IMG/VR virus record: IMGVR_UViG_3300044641_000353
Span: 1 to 63,442 of that record
Source: a virus
Length of the DNA: 63,442 nucleotides
Reading direction: 5' to 3' (one strand)
In this document: positions 35,319 through 45,969 of the stretch, piece after piece
How positions within the stretch are numbered: position 1 is the first letter of the stretch
Layout: each line of letters begins with the position of its first letter
Position numbers and translations under genes: made by a program
Notes under the pieces: model-generated
What the model was told of the DNA's origin: nothing
The model's database searches: none
The model's input: only the letters and a program-made list of their open reading frames with translations

Positions 35319-38159
35319 ATGTCCCACTTTGACCTACTAGATGCAGTACTACCCACAGAGGGTCGGTACTGTGTGTTTGGGCTAGGGAAGTATCCAGATC
35401 AGAAGTTTTACGATACAAGAGCAGAAGTAGATGAGCAAATTGAGACGCTAGTAAGTAACAAGTTCGATGTGTTTTTTGGTTGCGCCAAGTTTGGCCCGCT
35501 CAATAACCGCACACACGAAAACGTTGCCTATGTTCGCGCACTGTGGATGGATATTGATTGCGGCCCCACGAAGGCTGTACCCGATGAAAAGGGAGTTATC
35601 AAAGGTTACATTGACCAAGCCACAGGTCTTGCCGAGTTTAAGAAGTTCTGTAAAAACGTAGGGTTACCACAACCAATTTTAGTTAGTTCAGGCTACGGCA
35701 TCCACGCATACTGGTTGCTAGAAGAGACCATAACTCGCACAGATTGGGAACCCCTTGCAAACCGCCTTCGTGAGTTGTGCGTAGAGCAAGGATTCATTGT
35801 TGACCCTGCTGTATTTGAAGCATCCAGAGTACTGCGTGTCCCCGGCACATACAACTTTAAAGCTGAACCTGTTGAAGTAAAGGTTCTTAACGAAGTCACT
35901 CAGCGTATGACCTACGCACAAGTGAAAGAGCTACTCGGCGCACCGGATGCAGAACCGGAAGACGAGCGGCCAGACTTTATACCGCGCACCATGAGTCCTT
36001 TGATGGAATCGGTGATGCAGAATAAGGTGAAGCGATTTAAAACAATAATGCTGAAATCAGCGCAGGGCGAAGGTTGCAACCAACTGATGCACTGCTACGA
36101 GAATCAAGCCACACTCGACTACAACTTATGGCGCTCAGCGCTTTCGATTGCAACTTTTTGCATCGACCGAGATTCCGCAATACACAAAATGTCTGCGGAG
36201 CATCCCGACTACGACCGGTTTAAGACCGAGTACAAAGTTGATGACCTGCAACGCACGGGTGGGCCGCATCATTGCGCTACCTTTGAGAAGCAGAACCCCA
36301 CGGGTTGCGAAGGGTGTAAACACAAGGGCAAGATCAAATCACCAATCATGCTTGGTGTGGAGATTGAGGAAGCCGAAGACGAAGATTACGATGTTGTAAT
36401 TAAAGCCGAAGACGGTGAGGTTGAGACAGTGCGCATACCTGAGTATCCATTCCCATTCTTCAGGGGTAAAAACGGCGGCATCTACCGCAGACCCGCAACT
36501 GACGAAGCAGAACCAGACCTTGTGTATGAGCACGATCTATACATCATCAAGCGGTTAACAGACCCCGATATTGGGGAGACGTTGCTATTCCGATTGCACC
36601 TACCAAGGGACGGCATGAAGGAGTTTGCAATCCCACTCGGAGTACTTTCATCAAAAGACAAACTGCGGGAAGCACTAGCGTCTAAGGGTGTGGGCTTGTT
36701 TAGTAAGCAAGTCGACCTCATGTGCGTATATGTGATTACAGCGGTTAAAAATTTACAAGTTATGCGGAAGGCAGATATTATGAGAACACAGTTTGGTTGG
36801 GTCGATAACGATAGCAAGTTCATTCTTGGCGATAGAGAGATTACAAAAGATGGTGTGTATTACAGCCCGCCCTCACACATTACCAAGGCGGTAGCCGAGC
36901 ACCTTAACGAACACGGTGACTTTGAGAAGTGGAAAGAAGTCTTCAACATGTACGCGCAGCCCGGCCTTGAGCCCCATGCTTTTGCGGCACTGACGGCCTT
37001 TGGTTCACCACTGTTGAAATTTACAGGTATGTCTGGTGCAATCATCAACTTGATTCACAGTAGCTCAGGCTCGGGTAAGTCGACTGCCTTGTTTATGTGC
37101 AACAGTGTATGGGGTCACCCCGTTAAGAACGCCTCGATCTGGAAGGATACGTTCAACGCAAAGATGCACAGGCTTGGCGTGATGAACAACCTGCCCAACA
37201 CAATCGACGAGATTACGAACACCAGCCCTATGGAGTTCTCTGACCTGTCGTATAGCATCTCTCAGGGTCGAGGCAAGAACAAGATGCGTGGCTCGGTCAA
37301 CGAAGAGCGGGTTAACTTAACTAGCTGGAATGGGATGACCTTAACGTCCTCAAACGCTAGCTTCTACCAAAAGCTTGGTGCGGCAAAAGATTCCCCCGAT
37401 GGTGAGTCCATGCGTCTACTTGAGTATGAGATCAAGCCTAACAACCTGATTGACGTGCAAGTCGGCAAGCAAATGTTTGACCACCAACTGCGGGAGAACT
37501 ACGGGTTTGCCGGTGAGATTTACGCCCAGTGGCTTGTCAACAACTTGGAAGATGCCAAAGACCTAGTGCGCAAGATTCAGGCTAAGCTCGACAAAGAAGT
37601 TAAGTTCACACAGCGTGAGCGTTTCTGGTCAGCCGTAGCCGCCTGTAACATTGCCGGTGGCCTAATCGCTAAGAACCTGCAACTGCACGACTACGACATG
37701 AAGGCCGTGTACGACTGGCTTAAAGGTATGCTCGGCGAGATGCGTGAGGATATTAAGCCCCCAGTCAGCAACCCCGCCTCTACCCTTGGTGAGTTTATCA
37801 ACGGCAACATGAACCACGCTTTGGTTGTAAATGGTGAGAATGACGCACGGAGCAACATGATCCCTATGCCGACTATGGAGCCAAAGGGTGAACTGCTTAT
37901 ACGCTACGAGCCGGATACCAAACTGTTATGGATTGCGGCCAAGTCGTTTAAAGACTTTTGCGTCCAGCGTCAGATTAACTACAAAGATTTACTTAACGAG
38001 CTGAAAGAGGCTAATGTATTTAAAGAAGCAGTCAACAAGCGTATGGCTAAGGGTATGAAGGTTGTGTCTCCCGCAGTGCGTGCCCTGATGTTTGATGCGT
38101 CTCGGTCTGATTTTATTCACATAGATACACCCGATGAAAATCGAGACAGTTCACTATGA
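35319..38159 (+). CDS. Primase-helicase
   Basis: 946 aa. The N-terminal primase-polymerase-like part has ALWMDIDCGP with two acids, LVSSGYGIHAYWLLEE, and ASRVLRVPGTYNFK, as in prim-pol domains. A linker with Cys/His (HHCATFEKQNPTGCEGCKH) may bind zinc. The C-terminal ATPase has the P-loop SSSGSGKST (K587), the Walker B region MNNLPNTIDEIT and downstream motifs in a DUF927-like helicase. It unwinds and primes for the family A polymerase. No separate DnaB- or DnaG-type gene is present. Confidence 0.85.
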   Translation: MSHFDLLDAVLPTEGRYCVFGLGKYPDQKFYDTRAEVDEQIETLVSNKFDVFFGCAKFGPLNNRTHENVAYVRALWMDIDCGPTKAVPDEKGVIKGYIDQATGLAEFKKFCKNVGLPQPILVSSGYGIHAYWLLEETITRTDWEPLANRLRELCVEQGFIVDPAVFEASRVLRVPGTYNFKAEPVEVKVLNEVTQRMTYAQVKELLGAPDAEPEDERPDFIPRTMSPLMESVMQNKVKRFKTIMLKSAQGEGCNQLMHCYENQATLDYNLWRSALSIATFCIDRDSAIHKMSAEHPDYDRFKTEYKVDDLQRTGGPHHCATFEKQNPTGCEGCKHKGKIKSPIMLGVEIEEAEDEDYDVVIKAEDGEVETVRIPEYPFPFFRGKNGGIYRRPATDEAEPDLVYEHDLYIIKRLTDPDIGETLLFRLHLPRDGMKEFAIPLGVLSSKDKLREALASKGVGLFSKQVDLMCVYVITAVKNLQVMRKADIMRTQFGWVDNDSKFILGDREITKDGVYYSPPSHITKAVAEHLNEHGDFEKWKEVFNMYAQPGLEPHAFAALTAFGSPLLKFTGMSGAIINLIHSSSGSGKSTALFMCNSVWGHPVKNASIWKDTFNAKMHRLGVMNNLPNTIDEITNTSPMEFSDLSYSISQGRGKNKMRGSVNEERVNLTSWNGMTLTSSNASFYQKLGAAKDSPDGESMRLLEYEIKPNNLIDVQVGKQMFDHQLRENYGFAGEIYAQWLVNNLEDAKDLVRKIQAKLDKEVKFTQRERFWSAVAACNIAGGLIAKNLQLHDYDMKAVYDWLKGMLGEMREDIKPPVSNPASTLGEFINGNMNHALVVNGENDARSNMIPMPTMEPKGELLIRYEPDTKLLWIAAKSFKDFCVQRQINYKDLLNELKEANVFKEAVNKRMAKGMKVVSPAVRALMFDASRSDFIHIDTPDENRDSSL

Positions 38160-38328
38160 GGTTAACTGGGCTAAGTTCCGCAAGGGGTACTCGTTTTTTG
38201 TACCCTGCATTGATACAGCGAAAGCTAAAGCGGAACTTGACCGAGTGGCCCGCCGACTAAAGATGGATCTACTTACGAAAGTAGTCATAGAAGACGGCAT
38301 AAAAGGTTTGCGAGTGTGGAGGCTTTAG
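38134..38328 (+). CDS. Small basic protein, last plus-strand gene
   Basis: 64 aa, MKIETVHYEVNWAKFRKGYS at the start. It overlaps the primase-helicase end by 26 bp. It contains AKAELDRVARRLKMDLLTK, a basic helix, and a C-terminal beta part. It resembles small phage proteins seen after primase genes, with no known function. Confidence 0.6.
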   Translation: MKIETVHYEVNWAKFRKGYSFFVPCIDTAKAKAELDRVARRLKMDLLTKVVIEDGIKGLRVWRL

Positions 38329-38387
38329 GCTAAACTTTAGTTGTCGGGAAGCAGTTGCCGACGGTTTATTTTGGTTGCCCTCCTTGT

Positions 38388-38416
38388 ACCCCCGGCTAAT
38401 CCCCGGGGGTTTTTTT
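38388..38416 (+). terminator. Rho-independent terminator at the convergent point
   Basis: ACCCCCGG-CTAATCC-CCGGGGGT, an 8-bp GC-rich stem, with seven T. It ends the plus-strand set. The minus-strand set ends at the same place, where no T tract exists in that direction. Confidence 0.92.
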
Positions 38417-41400
38417 CATTTCGCCGCTTCTTTTTCAAGCTTCTCACGAGAGGGCTCAAGCAACTGCTCCAAGTATGGATAGAACTTCTTGTCCACATCA
38501 AACCCACGATCAGACTTGGCGCGCTTAGCTATACGCGCTTGAACTAATTTGCTTAAGTCACCACCATCAACCCTAGCTTGCGGGTTACGCGCACCGAACG
38601 CAATTAGTTTTTCCAGTGCGTCATCAAACGCTTCGTCATCGCCTCGTGTAGCTTCTAGGTCAACACGATTAACAAGCTTACCTTTCTCAATCACTACTTT
38701 TGCTTTAAGTGCATTGGCTTTAAAGTTAGCTTCTTGCGCGGAAGCCAAACCTGTAGTCCGTGCACCGCCTGCTTGAGCAAGTAATTGCGCTTTTGTGAAC
38801 TCCTCGGGCTCTCTAATAACTGCGCCTGTACTTGTTGTAGCGCCTTCTTGACTATATCGAACAGCAGTCAATGGCTGGCGCAGGGCGGCAGGGAGAAGTC
38901 TTTCCAAGCCTTGCATGGTTTTACCCTCTTGCAGTAGACGGATAGCTGAAGGTATTTGATTTAACGCCAAACTAGCAAACGGCCCCATTAACGACAGCGC
39001 GTATTCTTGCACTGTATCTTCAAGAGCGCGTTGTTCTTTTAACTCAGGCATCCACATGTTGTTCATTGACAAGCTATTGGACATGGCGTAGCCCGAGATA
39101 GTGTCAATTAAACCAGAATCTAGGATGTCACTAATCTTATATCCACCAATCTGGGCTTCACCAAAGAACTCAGGAATAAATACACTGCGACCCCAGAATT
39201 CAAGATCGCGCTCTTCTAACGGGTCTTCATCGTCTTCGTCACGCATTGCATTAATAATACCTTGCACAGCACCCATAGCCGCGCTGATACCGGGGATACC
39301 AACATAACCAGCAAGCAAGCCTGACATAAACAAAGTACCAAAGAACTGAGTAGCCGCTTCTTTCTTAGCCGCCGCATCCATACCGGCCATCATGCGGTAA
39401 GCGTTACGAGCCAAGTATGTGGTTACGAAAGCAGGGAAAGTCTTAAATTGCAGCAGCGTACGACCAAGCGGGCCACGCATGACACGCGCACGATTTTGCT
39501 CAGAGAAGTTACCAAGGGCATCGTAAGTATCTTTAACTGCTTGATCGACAGCGTCGTCGAAAGACATGCCTTCTTTGCGGCTCAAACGGAATGAAGTCAT
39601 AAACATGACTTCGCGGTTTAAACGCTCAACGTGGTGGAACAAACCACCCATCATGTTAGTCGCAGATTTCCATGCGCCAGAGTACTTAGTTGACGGAGTG
39701 TTGCGACGATCCATTAAGTCATAGGCCATCGTGATCTCACTGACACCACGATCTGTCATTGCTTCAATAGCCAGTTGCTCTTCCTCGTTCATCTTAACGC
39801 GACGAGAGTTAGCTAAAGACAACTGCTTAAGGTTTCCATCTTTATCAATAACACCGACGTCGTTAAAGATCAACATCATTTTGCCCATCTCAGCGGCTAC
39901 AGCGGCAGGGCTATGGCGAGACATAAGGACAGGTGCGCCAAATATAGGCAATGAGGAGAACTGAACAACAGCGGTCTTAACCGAAGTCATGAAGTATAGG
40001 AACGCCGACTTGTTTGCAAAGTTAGCCGCACTTTGCGCTACAGAATCTACAGCAGGTGGGTAGACTTCTAACTGAACACGGTTACCAAGTTCATCGACTA
40101 GCATCTCTAGCTTGTCTTTCTCAGGATTGCCCTTGAGACTTTCTTTGGCAGCGTCAACTTCACGAAGCATTGTCGGGCCATATTTCAGACGCGCAAGCTG
40201 GTTAGCCATATTAGTGGATGACGTGATAAAGTTACGCAGCGCGTCACCTGAGAAGCCAGCAGTACCCTTGCGGTGAATAAACTGACGACGGAAACTCTGC
40301 TCCGGCATCGTAGTCAAATACAACTGATAGATTTGATCCTTGAGTGTCTCGGCATCAGTCTCACTAATACCATCACCAATTAGCTCAAAGATTTGTTTAA
40401 GCAGAGGCGCGGTGTCGTTAGTTGTGCTCTTATCGCGCAAGCCCTTTAAATCATTACCGGTTTCAATATCCTCGTCGGCTTTCATCTCAGCCATACTGCG
40501 GGTATCACCGTCTTTTTGCAGATCACGCACTCGCTGACGCATAAACATCTCGCGGTCGACTACGCTTTCAAACATGTAGAACTCTTTCTTCTTACCAGAG
40601 CCCACACGCAACCAGTAATCACCATAGCGCATCAATGGGAAGTATGGAGACAGACCCTTTGCTGTCTCGTACATCTTCTTAATCTCAGCCATTAACTTAC
40701 CCTTGGGTGTGTCGGGGTCGGCGGCATCACCGGGGATCTTCATTGCGTCAATGCGGTTGTTTAACAGCAAGCGGTACAAGTCAAAGTTAGACTTGTAGTA
40801 ATCACGTACATCAACGTAGATTTCCTTGGCCTTATCGCTCAGGCCATCCCACATCTTGTTAAGCGTAGCGTCTTTTCTATTTGTAGCAGGGTCAATGCTC
40901 TTGTCTGTGGCGTAGTGCATCACAGCAGATAGCTCAGCAAGTTCATTCTTTTGGCCCTTGACTAGCTTGCCGTACATACCGGGCTGGACGTTTAACCATT
41001 TGGTTACTACATCTGAAGCACCACCAAGCATCTTCATGCGCATAGCACCCATGTCTTGCATAGCACGCCATGTTTTATCCATGTGCGTAATACCAAGGTT
41101 AGTGCCCCACTCAACTAAAACGTTAGTCTGGATAGCAGGCATCAGCGCTTTTAACTTAACAACGTTGAGCGCACTCCACATAGACTCAAGGGTATCTAAG
41201 AAAATCTGCGGGTCGCGTAGCTTAACCATTGTGTCAATGCCGTCGACTACCTCTTGCGCTTCCTTGCTGCGCAGGATTTTCTTTTCAGCAGCGGTAATCT
41301 TTTTAGCGTTGGCTTTGGCCTTAGCTTTAGCCGCAGAAACTTTCTCACCACGGCCTTCACGGATTGCGTTAGCTTTGTCAGCCTTGGCAATCATCTTCAT

Positions 41401-44256
41401 TGTTGGTGTTAGCTTAGCCGTCAGAATCTCATCAGTAACAAGAATTAAGTCAGACAGGGCGTTGATGGAGTCGAGCCCCATGCCAAGTAATTCACGGATT
41501 GCGTCTACAAAACGGTTAAACAGACCTGTGTCTTCTTCAAAACCATAAGCCCCCATCAGGAACTTCTGGAAGTAGGGGTCGGTCATGCCATAGGAAACAA
41601 ACTCGTGCGGGTTGCTAAACACACCAGACACGGTCTTTAGGTAGTAAATATCTGTGGGCAGCTCGCCCAAGTTAGACAGTCGGTTGTATTCATCCTTTGC
41701 GTTGTTCATCACGTCGATGAGCTTGTTGTACGCACGAGTTAGTTTGGCATCACCTGAAAACCCACGTTGAACGGCGAGGAGAGCAAGCTCAAGCTTTTGC
41801 TGCGTTGCAGCATGAAGTAACTCGTGCAGTACTGTGGTGTTATTAATACCTTGGAAGTCACCTGCGCTAGAGCCGCGCACGTAGATAATCTTTTCACCAG
41901 TAGTTGTGTTCTCAAAATACACACCACGGGCACGGGAGTTGTCATTGCCCCAAGCCTCTTGATGGCGAGACAGTTGTTCTGGTAGGGGGTCGGTCTCTTC
42001 AACTACAACAAATTTAACGCCGTTGACCAGCCCACGAAGGCGTTTGGCCAAGAATTTTTGCATGCCAGTTCCTGTTTTAACAACTTGATTAACGGCCTGC
42101 GCAGCGTTCTTAGCTTTCTTAAACCCTTCGTCTGCGGCTTCGACTTCTTCGTTACTTGCAGAGCTTTTGTTTACGCGCTCTTGAGATTTGTACTTGCGTC
42201 CAGCCTGCACATCGTCGTAGTCTCTTTGAGAAATCTTTGTGCGATCAGCAAGTGCGGCTTTAACCCGTTTACCCAAAGCAGTGCCACGGTGCTTAGTTTC
42301 CAAGTCCATCATTGCGTTGATGGTGTCTCGTTTAAGCGCACGCTTCTCGTCTTGGGCAGAAGATAACTCTAGGTCGTCGGCAAACTTAGTTTCGTCAACA
42401 GGTTTGGCGGCTTCTTCTAACTGGGTTTGGAGCTTGGGTAAAGCACGCTCGCCCTTCATGTACTCAGCACGGCCTTCGGTACGGGCTTTCTCTTTCTCCG
42501 CACGCTTTTCTTCAGTGATGTCAGCCTTTGGCCGACCACGTTGTTTGCCGGTTACTGCTCCGGCTGCTGGTGCTTCTTGTCCTTCTTCTTTTGTTTGGAC
42601 GGCTTCAGGGGTCTCAGTGCCAAGTTCGGCTCCTTTAGTTTCTACGGGGGTTTTTACGGGGGTTGGCTCTACTGCAACGGGTTCAACTCTTTCTCTTTCA
42701 ACAGGCTCTGTAACATCCGCTCTAGCAGGAACCACTCCATCTCGTTCAGCTTCTCCAACTCCTGTGGTGGCGGGAACGTTGTCGGCTGGTTGTGCAAGTA
42801 CCGCAGGGCTCTCTCTACCTGCTTCACTGATAGGTTCTGTAACATCTTTTGCTCCCTCTTCAATAGGCGCATTTGCTTCCTCAATCTCGTTACGCGCTAG
42901 TGTAGCGGCGTCTTCGGGCATGTAGCCCCGCTTCTTGTATTTTGCTACAAGTGCTTCAAGCTCTGGGGAGGGCGCAGGTTGTACCTCTGGAGTTACTTCC
43001 GTAGGAGCAGCTTCCGATACCACCGTAGGGGGCGCAGGTTGTACCTCTGCCGCAGGTTGTTCTTCTACCGCAGGCTTCATGCGTTTGGCTAGGGCATCTT
43101 TAAGTGCTTGGCGCTTGTCAACTGGGGCTGTCGGGGCTAAGGGAGTTTCTTCTTCTACCGTCCATGGGTCTAAAGTAGGTTCAATCTTTTCTGCGGTTGG
43201 TTTTGGTTCTTCTCTACGACGCCCTTTAACGGCTGTAGCACCAACGCCCATAGTTGCACCCGTTACAAGGCCCATACCAGCCGCTTCAGGAACACCTTCT
43301 AAAATAGGCTTATCTAAAGCGTAGTTTGCCCACATCTGTTCTTGCGCAGACTGCGGCATCTCTTCAAATACACCTTCGGTTACACCAGCGGCAGTAGCAC
43401 GCACGGCAAAATCTTTAACCGACTTTGAACCACCACCTGTAGTTGCTTTACTAGCCAGTAGCGTGTCAATATCATCAATGCCTAATTTATTGGCTAACCT
43501 ACCACCAGCCACACCAAATGCCGCCGTACCAGCACCGGAACCAACGGCAGATAAAGCTTGTTTGCCAGTTAATAATTTGTCTTCGGTTTGTTGGCGTGTT
43601 TGCTCAGCAGCACTACCAGCACCAATTAAACCTTCACCCGCAGCGGCGGCTAAATATGGGGAAACTTTTGGCGCGGCTTTTAAAACCCCTCTAGCAATAC
43701 CTGCTCCGCCAAGCATTGGTGCTATTGATTCGCCAACCGTTGTAGCAATAGTGCTGGGGTATTGAAGGGCTTTGCCAATGGTTGGTAAGAAACCTTTTGT
43801 TTCTTTTACTTGGCGATTTGCGTATTGTTGTGCCTCAGACAAATACGTATCAAGTATTTCTTTGGCTTCGTTAGGTTTGTAACCCGCTTGCTCAAGAAGT
43901 TTACCAACACGGCCAAGCGTGGGAATGTCAGCTAAACCAACAAAAGCTTCAGGTAAACCAATAGCACTTTTAAGAAAAGTAATACCGGCATCGAGGGTTG
44001 TACCGCCAATAGTTCTGTCGTAACCCTTTGCTTCCCTTGCCGCAACTTGAGCACGGTACTCATCCGCAGTCATGGAGTTAGGATTACGCACCGGATTTGT
44101 GCCTACAAAACGCTCCATCTGCTGGGGCGTCATTTGTTGCGTAGGGGCAACGGCAGGGGCGGGGGCAATAGGAGTTTCAGACGCGACTTCCCAGCCAGAA
44201 CTATCGGCTGCACCGACTGGAGTTTCGGAAACAACCGACCATTCGTCTTTTGCCAT
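38416..44256 (-). CDS. Giant virion protein with metallopeptidase motif
   Basis: 1946 aa, with ATG at 44256. Residues about 1-340 include hydrophobic, membrane-active-looking helices (PFLGGAGIARGVLKAAPKVS-like). Residues about 340-620 are Pro/Glu/Ala-rich and low complexity. A zinc-peptidase motif HELLH is at 811-815, and NPHEFVSYGMTDPYFQKF with H884/E885 follows, the usual downstream acid site. The remaining 1000 residues are helical and include hydrophobic segments. Length, modular form and place next to the other giant gene suit an ejected internal protein that breaches the host envelope. The peptidase could process virion or host proteins. Confidence 0.65.
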   Translation of the reverse strand: MAKDEWSVVSETPVGAADSSGWEVASETPIAPAPAVAPTQQMTPQQMERFVGTNPVRNPNSMTADEYRAQVAAREAKGYDRTIGGTTLDAGITFLKSAIGLPEAFVGLADIPTLGRVGKLLEQAGYKPNEAKEILDTYLSEAQQYANRQVKETKGFLPTIGKALQYPSTIATTVGESIAPMLGGAGIARGVLKAAPKVSPYLAAAAGEGLIGAGSAAEQTRQQTEDKLLTGKQALSAVGSGAGTAAFGVAGGRLANKLGIDDIDTLLASKATTGGGSKSVKDFAVRATAAGVTEGVFEEMPQSAQEQMWANYALDKPILEGVPEAAGMGLVTGATMGVGATAVKGRRREEPKPTAEKIEPTLDPWTVEEETPLAPTAPVDKRQALKDALAKRMKPAVEEQPAAEVQPAPPTVVSEAAPTEVTPEVQPAPSPELEALVAKYKKRGYMPEDAATLARNEIEEANAPIEEGAKDVTEPISEAGRESPAVLAQPADNVPATTGVGEAERDGVVPARADVTEPVERERVEPVAVEPTPVKTPVETKGAELGTETPEAVQTKEEGQEAPAAGAVTGKQRGRPKADITEEKRAEKEKARTEGRAEYMKGERALPKLQTQLEEAAKPVDETKFADDLELSSAQDEKRALKRDTINAMMDLETKHRGTALGKRVKAALADRTKISQRDYDDVQAGRKYKSQERVNKSSASNEEVEAADEGFKKAKNAAQAVNQVVKTGTGMQKFLAKRLRGLVNGVKFVVVEETDPLPEQLSRHQEAWGNDNSRARGVYFENTTTGEKIIYVRGSSAGDFQGINNTTVLHELLHAATQQKLELALLAVQRGFSGDAKLTRAYNKLIDVMNNAKDEYNRLSNLGELPTDIYYLKTVSGVFSNPHEFVSYGMTDPYFQKFLMGAYGFEEDTGLFNRFVDAIRELLGMGLDSINALSDLILVTDEILTAKLTPTMKMIAKADKANAIREGRGEKVSAAKAKAKANAKKITAAEKKILRSKEAQEVVDGIDTMVKLRDPQIFLDTLESMWSALNVVKLKALMPAIQTNVLVEWGTNLGITHMDKTWRAMQDMGAMRMKMLGGASDVVTKWLNVQPGMYGKLVKGQKNELAELSAVMHYATDKSIDPATNRKDATLNKMWDGLSDKAKEIYVDVRDYYKSNFDLYRLLLNNRIDAMKIPGDAADPDTPKGKLMAEIKKMYETAKGLSPYFPLMRYGDYWLRVGSGKKKEFYMFESVVDREMFMRQRVRDLQKDGDTRSMAEMKADEDIETGNDLKGLRDKSTTNDTAPLLKQIFELIGDGISETDAETLKDQIYQLYLTTMPEQSFRRQFIHRKGTAGFSGDALRNFITSSTNMANQLARLKYGPTMLREVDAAKESLKGNPEKDKLEMLVDELGNRVQLEVYPPAVDSVAQSAANFANKSAFLYFMTSVKTAVVQFSSLPIFGAPVLMSRHSPAAVAAEMGKMMLIFNDVGVIDKDGNLKQLSLANSRRVKMNEEEQLAIEAMTDRGVSEITMAYDLMDRRNTPSTKYSGAWKSATNMMGGLFHHVERLNREVMFMTSFRLSRKEGMSFDDAVDQAVKDTYDALGNFSEQNRARVMRGPLGRTLLQFKTFPAFVTTYLARNAYRMMAGMDAAAKKEAATQFFGTLFMSGLLAGYVGIPGISAAMGAVQGIINAMRDEDDEDPLEERDLEFWGRSVFIPEFFGEAQIGGYKISDILDSGLIDTISGYAMSNSLSMNNMWMPELKEQRALEDTVQEYALSLMGPFASLALNQIPSAIRLLQEGKTMQGLERLLPAALRQPLTAVRYSQEGATTSTGAVIREPEEFTKAQLLAQAGGARTTGLASAQEANFKANALKAKVVIEKGKLVNRVDLEATRGDDEAFDDALEKLIAFGARNPQARVDGGDLSKLVQARIAKRAKSDRGFDVDKKFYPYLEQLLEPSREKLEKEAAK

Positions 44257-44257
44257 A

Positions 44258-45958
44258 TTATTTCACTTGTATTGGTTGACCGTTCTTAAGAGTCCAAGTT
44301 TGCCCGTTTCCAAACTTTGTTGCAACACCTTCTTTTAGCTTACTTACGGGCGGCGTGCTTGAAGCGGCGGCAGGAGCGGCGGGGGCTGAAGAGTCGGCAG
44401 GGGCTGGGGCATTTCCGCCAGACATCACAGTCGGCGCTATTCCAAACTCGGTTTTAATTTGGTTCTTAAGCTTAGCAATACCCGCCGCATACTCAGTTGG
44501 GTTCTTTTTGCGCATTTTGCGCAAGTCCGAATATTCTGGGGTGTAGTACCTTTCAAGGAACTCTTGATTGGCCTTTTCAACTCTGCTGACGTCTACGCGA
44601 CCCGTACCAGCCGACTTGCTTAGTTGGGCTTGAGCTAAGTTCATAGCCCGTTTACGAGTAGTTGCGTCGTCAGGTTCGCCTTCAGCAAGCAAAGCTGCTA
44701 GCTCGGCGTCGTAAGACTTATCTAAATCGGTTTTCTTTGCACCGCTACCAGCGCCTTTACCTTTAGCTCTTTCTTTTGCAGATTGAATTTGAGCGTCGGC
44801 CATAATTTGGCTCTTAATAACACCAAGGTTACCGGAAAGAGCTTTACCAACAAGGTTGCTCTTAGCCACGTCCAAGTCTTTAGCAATCTTAGCCAAGTCA
44901 GAATCAAGTTTTTGTTCTGCTTTAATGTCACCACTTTTTTGGGCTTGACGCAAGGCTTGAACTTTATACTGCGCTTCGTTAAGAAGCTCATCTACTTTAA
45001 TACCTTCTTGGCGCAAGTTAGTTTCTTCACCCATGAATTTCTCAGCGGAGCCCATGCTACTGCGAGCTAATGCGCCAATACCCCCAAGACCTGTTTGACC
45101 ACGGGTTGCATCGCTATAGTCTAAAAGAGCTTTTCGAGTAGCAAATTCTTTGCTTTTATCAAGGTTTGCTTGTCGTTGCGCGCGATCCGCTAATTTAGCT
45201 TCTTTTAATGAGGCAAGACCTTCTAAATAGCCTTTACCAACTGGGCCTTCATCAACGCCGTAATCTTTTCTTGCAGTTAATTCTTCTTCAATTTTTGCGG
45301 TTGAACGAACAGGACGTGCACCCGCTTTCATACGCGCTTCAAACTGAGGTTGGAGTCGGCGAAGTTCTGCTGCCGCGTCATACTCAGCGGCATTACTAAG
45401 AGTGCCTGACTCCACGCTATCTTCATCATCTTCTTCAACTTCACCACCTTCTTCAAAAGCAACAATGCCGCCTGAGCCGTACTCAAACATGCGTGGGTCA
45501 ACAGGAACACCCATCAGACCACCACCTGCTGCCATACGAACGGGTTGCGCACCTTGAGGTGCTTGTTGTGGCATAGGGCGTGGAGCCATTTGCATTTGCT
45601 GTTGAGGCATTGGCTGTTGTTGGCGCACAGGTTGAGGAATACCGGGGGGCGCTGCTTGCTGCGCGGCTCCAACTTGCTGAGCCATTTGCTGCATACCTTG
45701 CTGCTGTCGTCCTTGCTGCAACGCACCAATACCCATGCTTTGAAGGGCTTGCTTAGGTAGGCTTTGATTCAAAGGTTCAGCAGGGGGTTGCGGCTGTTGA
45801 GACGTCTGTATCTCTTTATTGATTTCGCTAATACGAGCAAGCGCCATGAACGGAGGCACTTGGGGGTTACCGCCTTGAGCCGCCGACGTCAAATACTGAA
45901 TTGACTCGGGTAAAGGGGGCAGCTTATTTAGCCTGCTTTGTACTTCCATTAAGTTCAT
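44258..45958 (-). CDS. Gln-rich virion protein
   Basis: 566 aa. Residues about 40-150 are extremely rich in Gln, Pro and Met. The motif AAGGGLMGVPVDPRMFE then GGIVAFEEGGEVEEDDED follows. Residues about 190-500 are a long helical segment (LNEAQYKVQALRQAQKSG). The C-terminus is Ala/Pro-rich ending in KFGNGQTWTLKNGQPIQVK. AAGGGLMG also occurs in the product at 46909, suggesting shared binding. An internal virion role is inferred. Confidence 0.55.
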   Translation of the reverse strand: MNLMEVQSRLNKLPPLPESIQYLTSAAQGGNPQVPPFMALARISEINKEIQTSQQPQPPAEPLNQSLPKQALQSMGIGALQQGRQQQGMQQMAQQVGAAQQAAPPGIPQPVRQQQPMPQQQMQMAPRPMPQQAPQGAQPVRMAAGGGLMGVPVDPRMFEYGSGGIVAFEEGGEVEEDDEDSVESGTLSNAAEYDAAAELRRLQPQFEARMKAGARPVRSTAKIEEELTARKDYGVDEGPVGKGYLEGLASLKEAKLADRAQRQANLDKSKEFATRKALLDYSDATRGQTGLGGIGALARSSMGSAEKFMGEETNLRQEGIKVDELLNEAQYKVQALRQAQKSGDIKAEQKLDSDLAKIAKDLDVAKSNLVGKALSGNLGVIKSQIMADAQIQSAKERAKGKGAGSGAKKTDLDKSYDAELAALLAEGEPDDATTRKRAMNLAQAQLSKSAGTGRVDVSRVEKANQEFLERYYTPEYSDLRKMRKKNPTEYAAGIAKLKNQIKTEFGIAPTVMSGGNAPAPADSSAPAAPAAASSTPPVSKLKEGVATKFGNGQTWTLKNGQPIQVK

Positions 45959-45969
45959 ACTGCTACCTT

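Noticed and set aside
42239-42925. 228-aa plus-strand frame
   Set aside because: Antisense shadow inside the 1946-aa gene. Composition mirrors the Pro/Glu/Ala region, and no start signal is seen.
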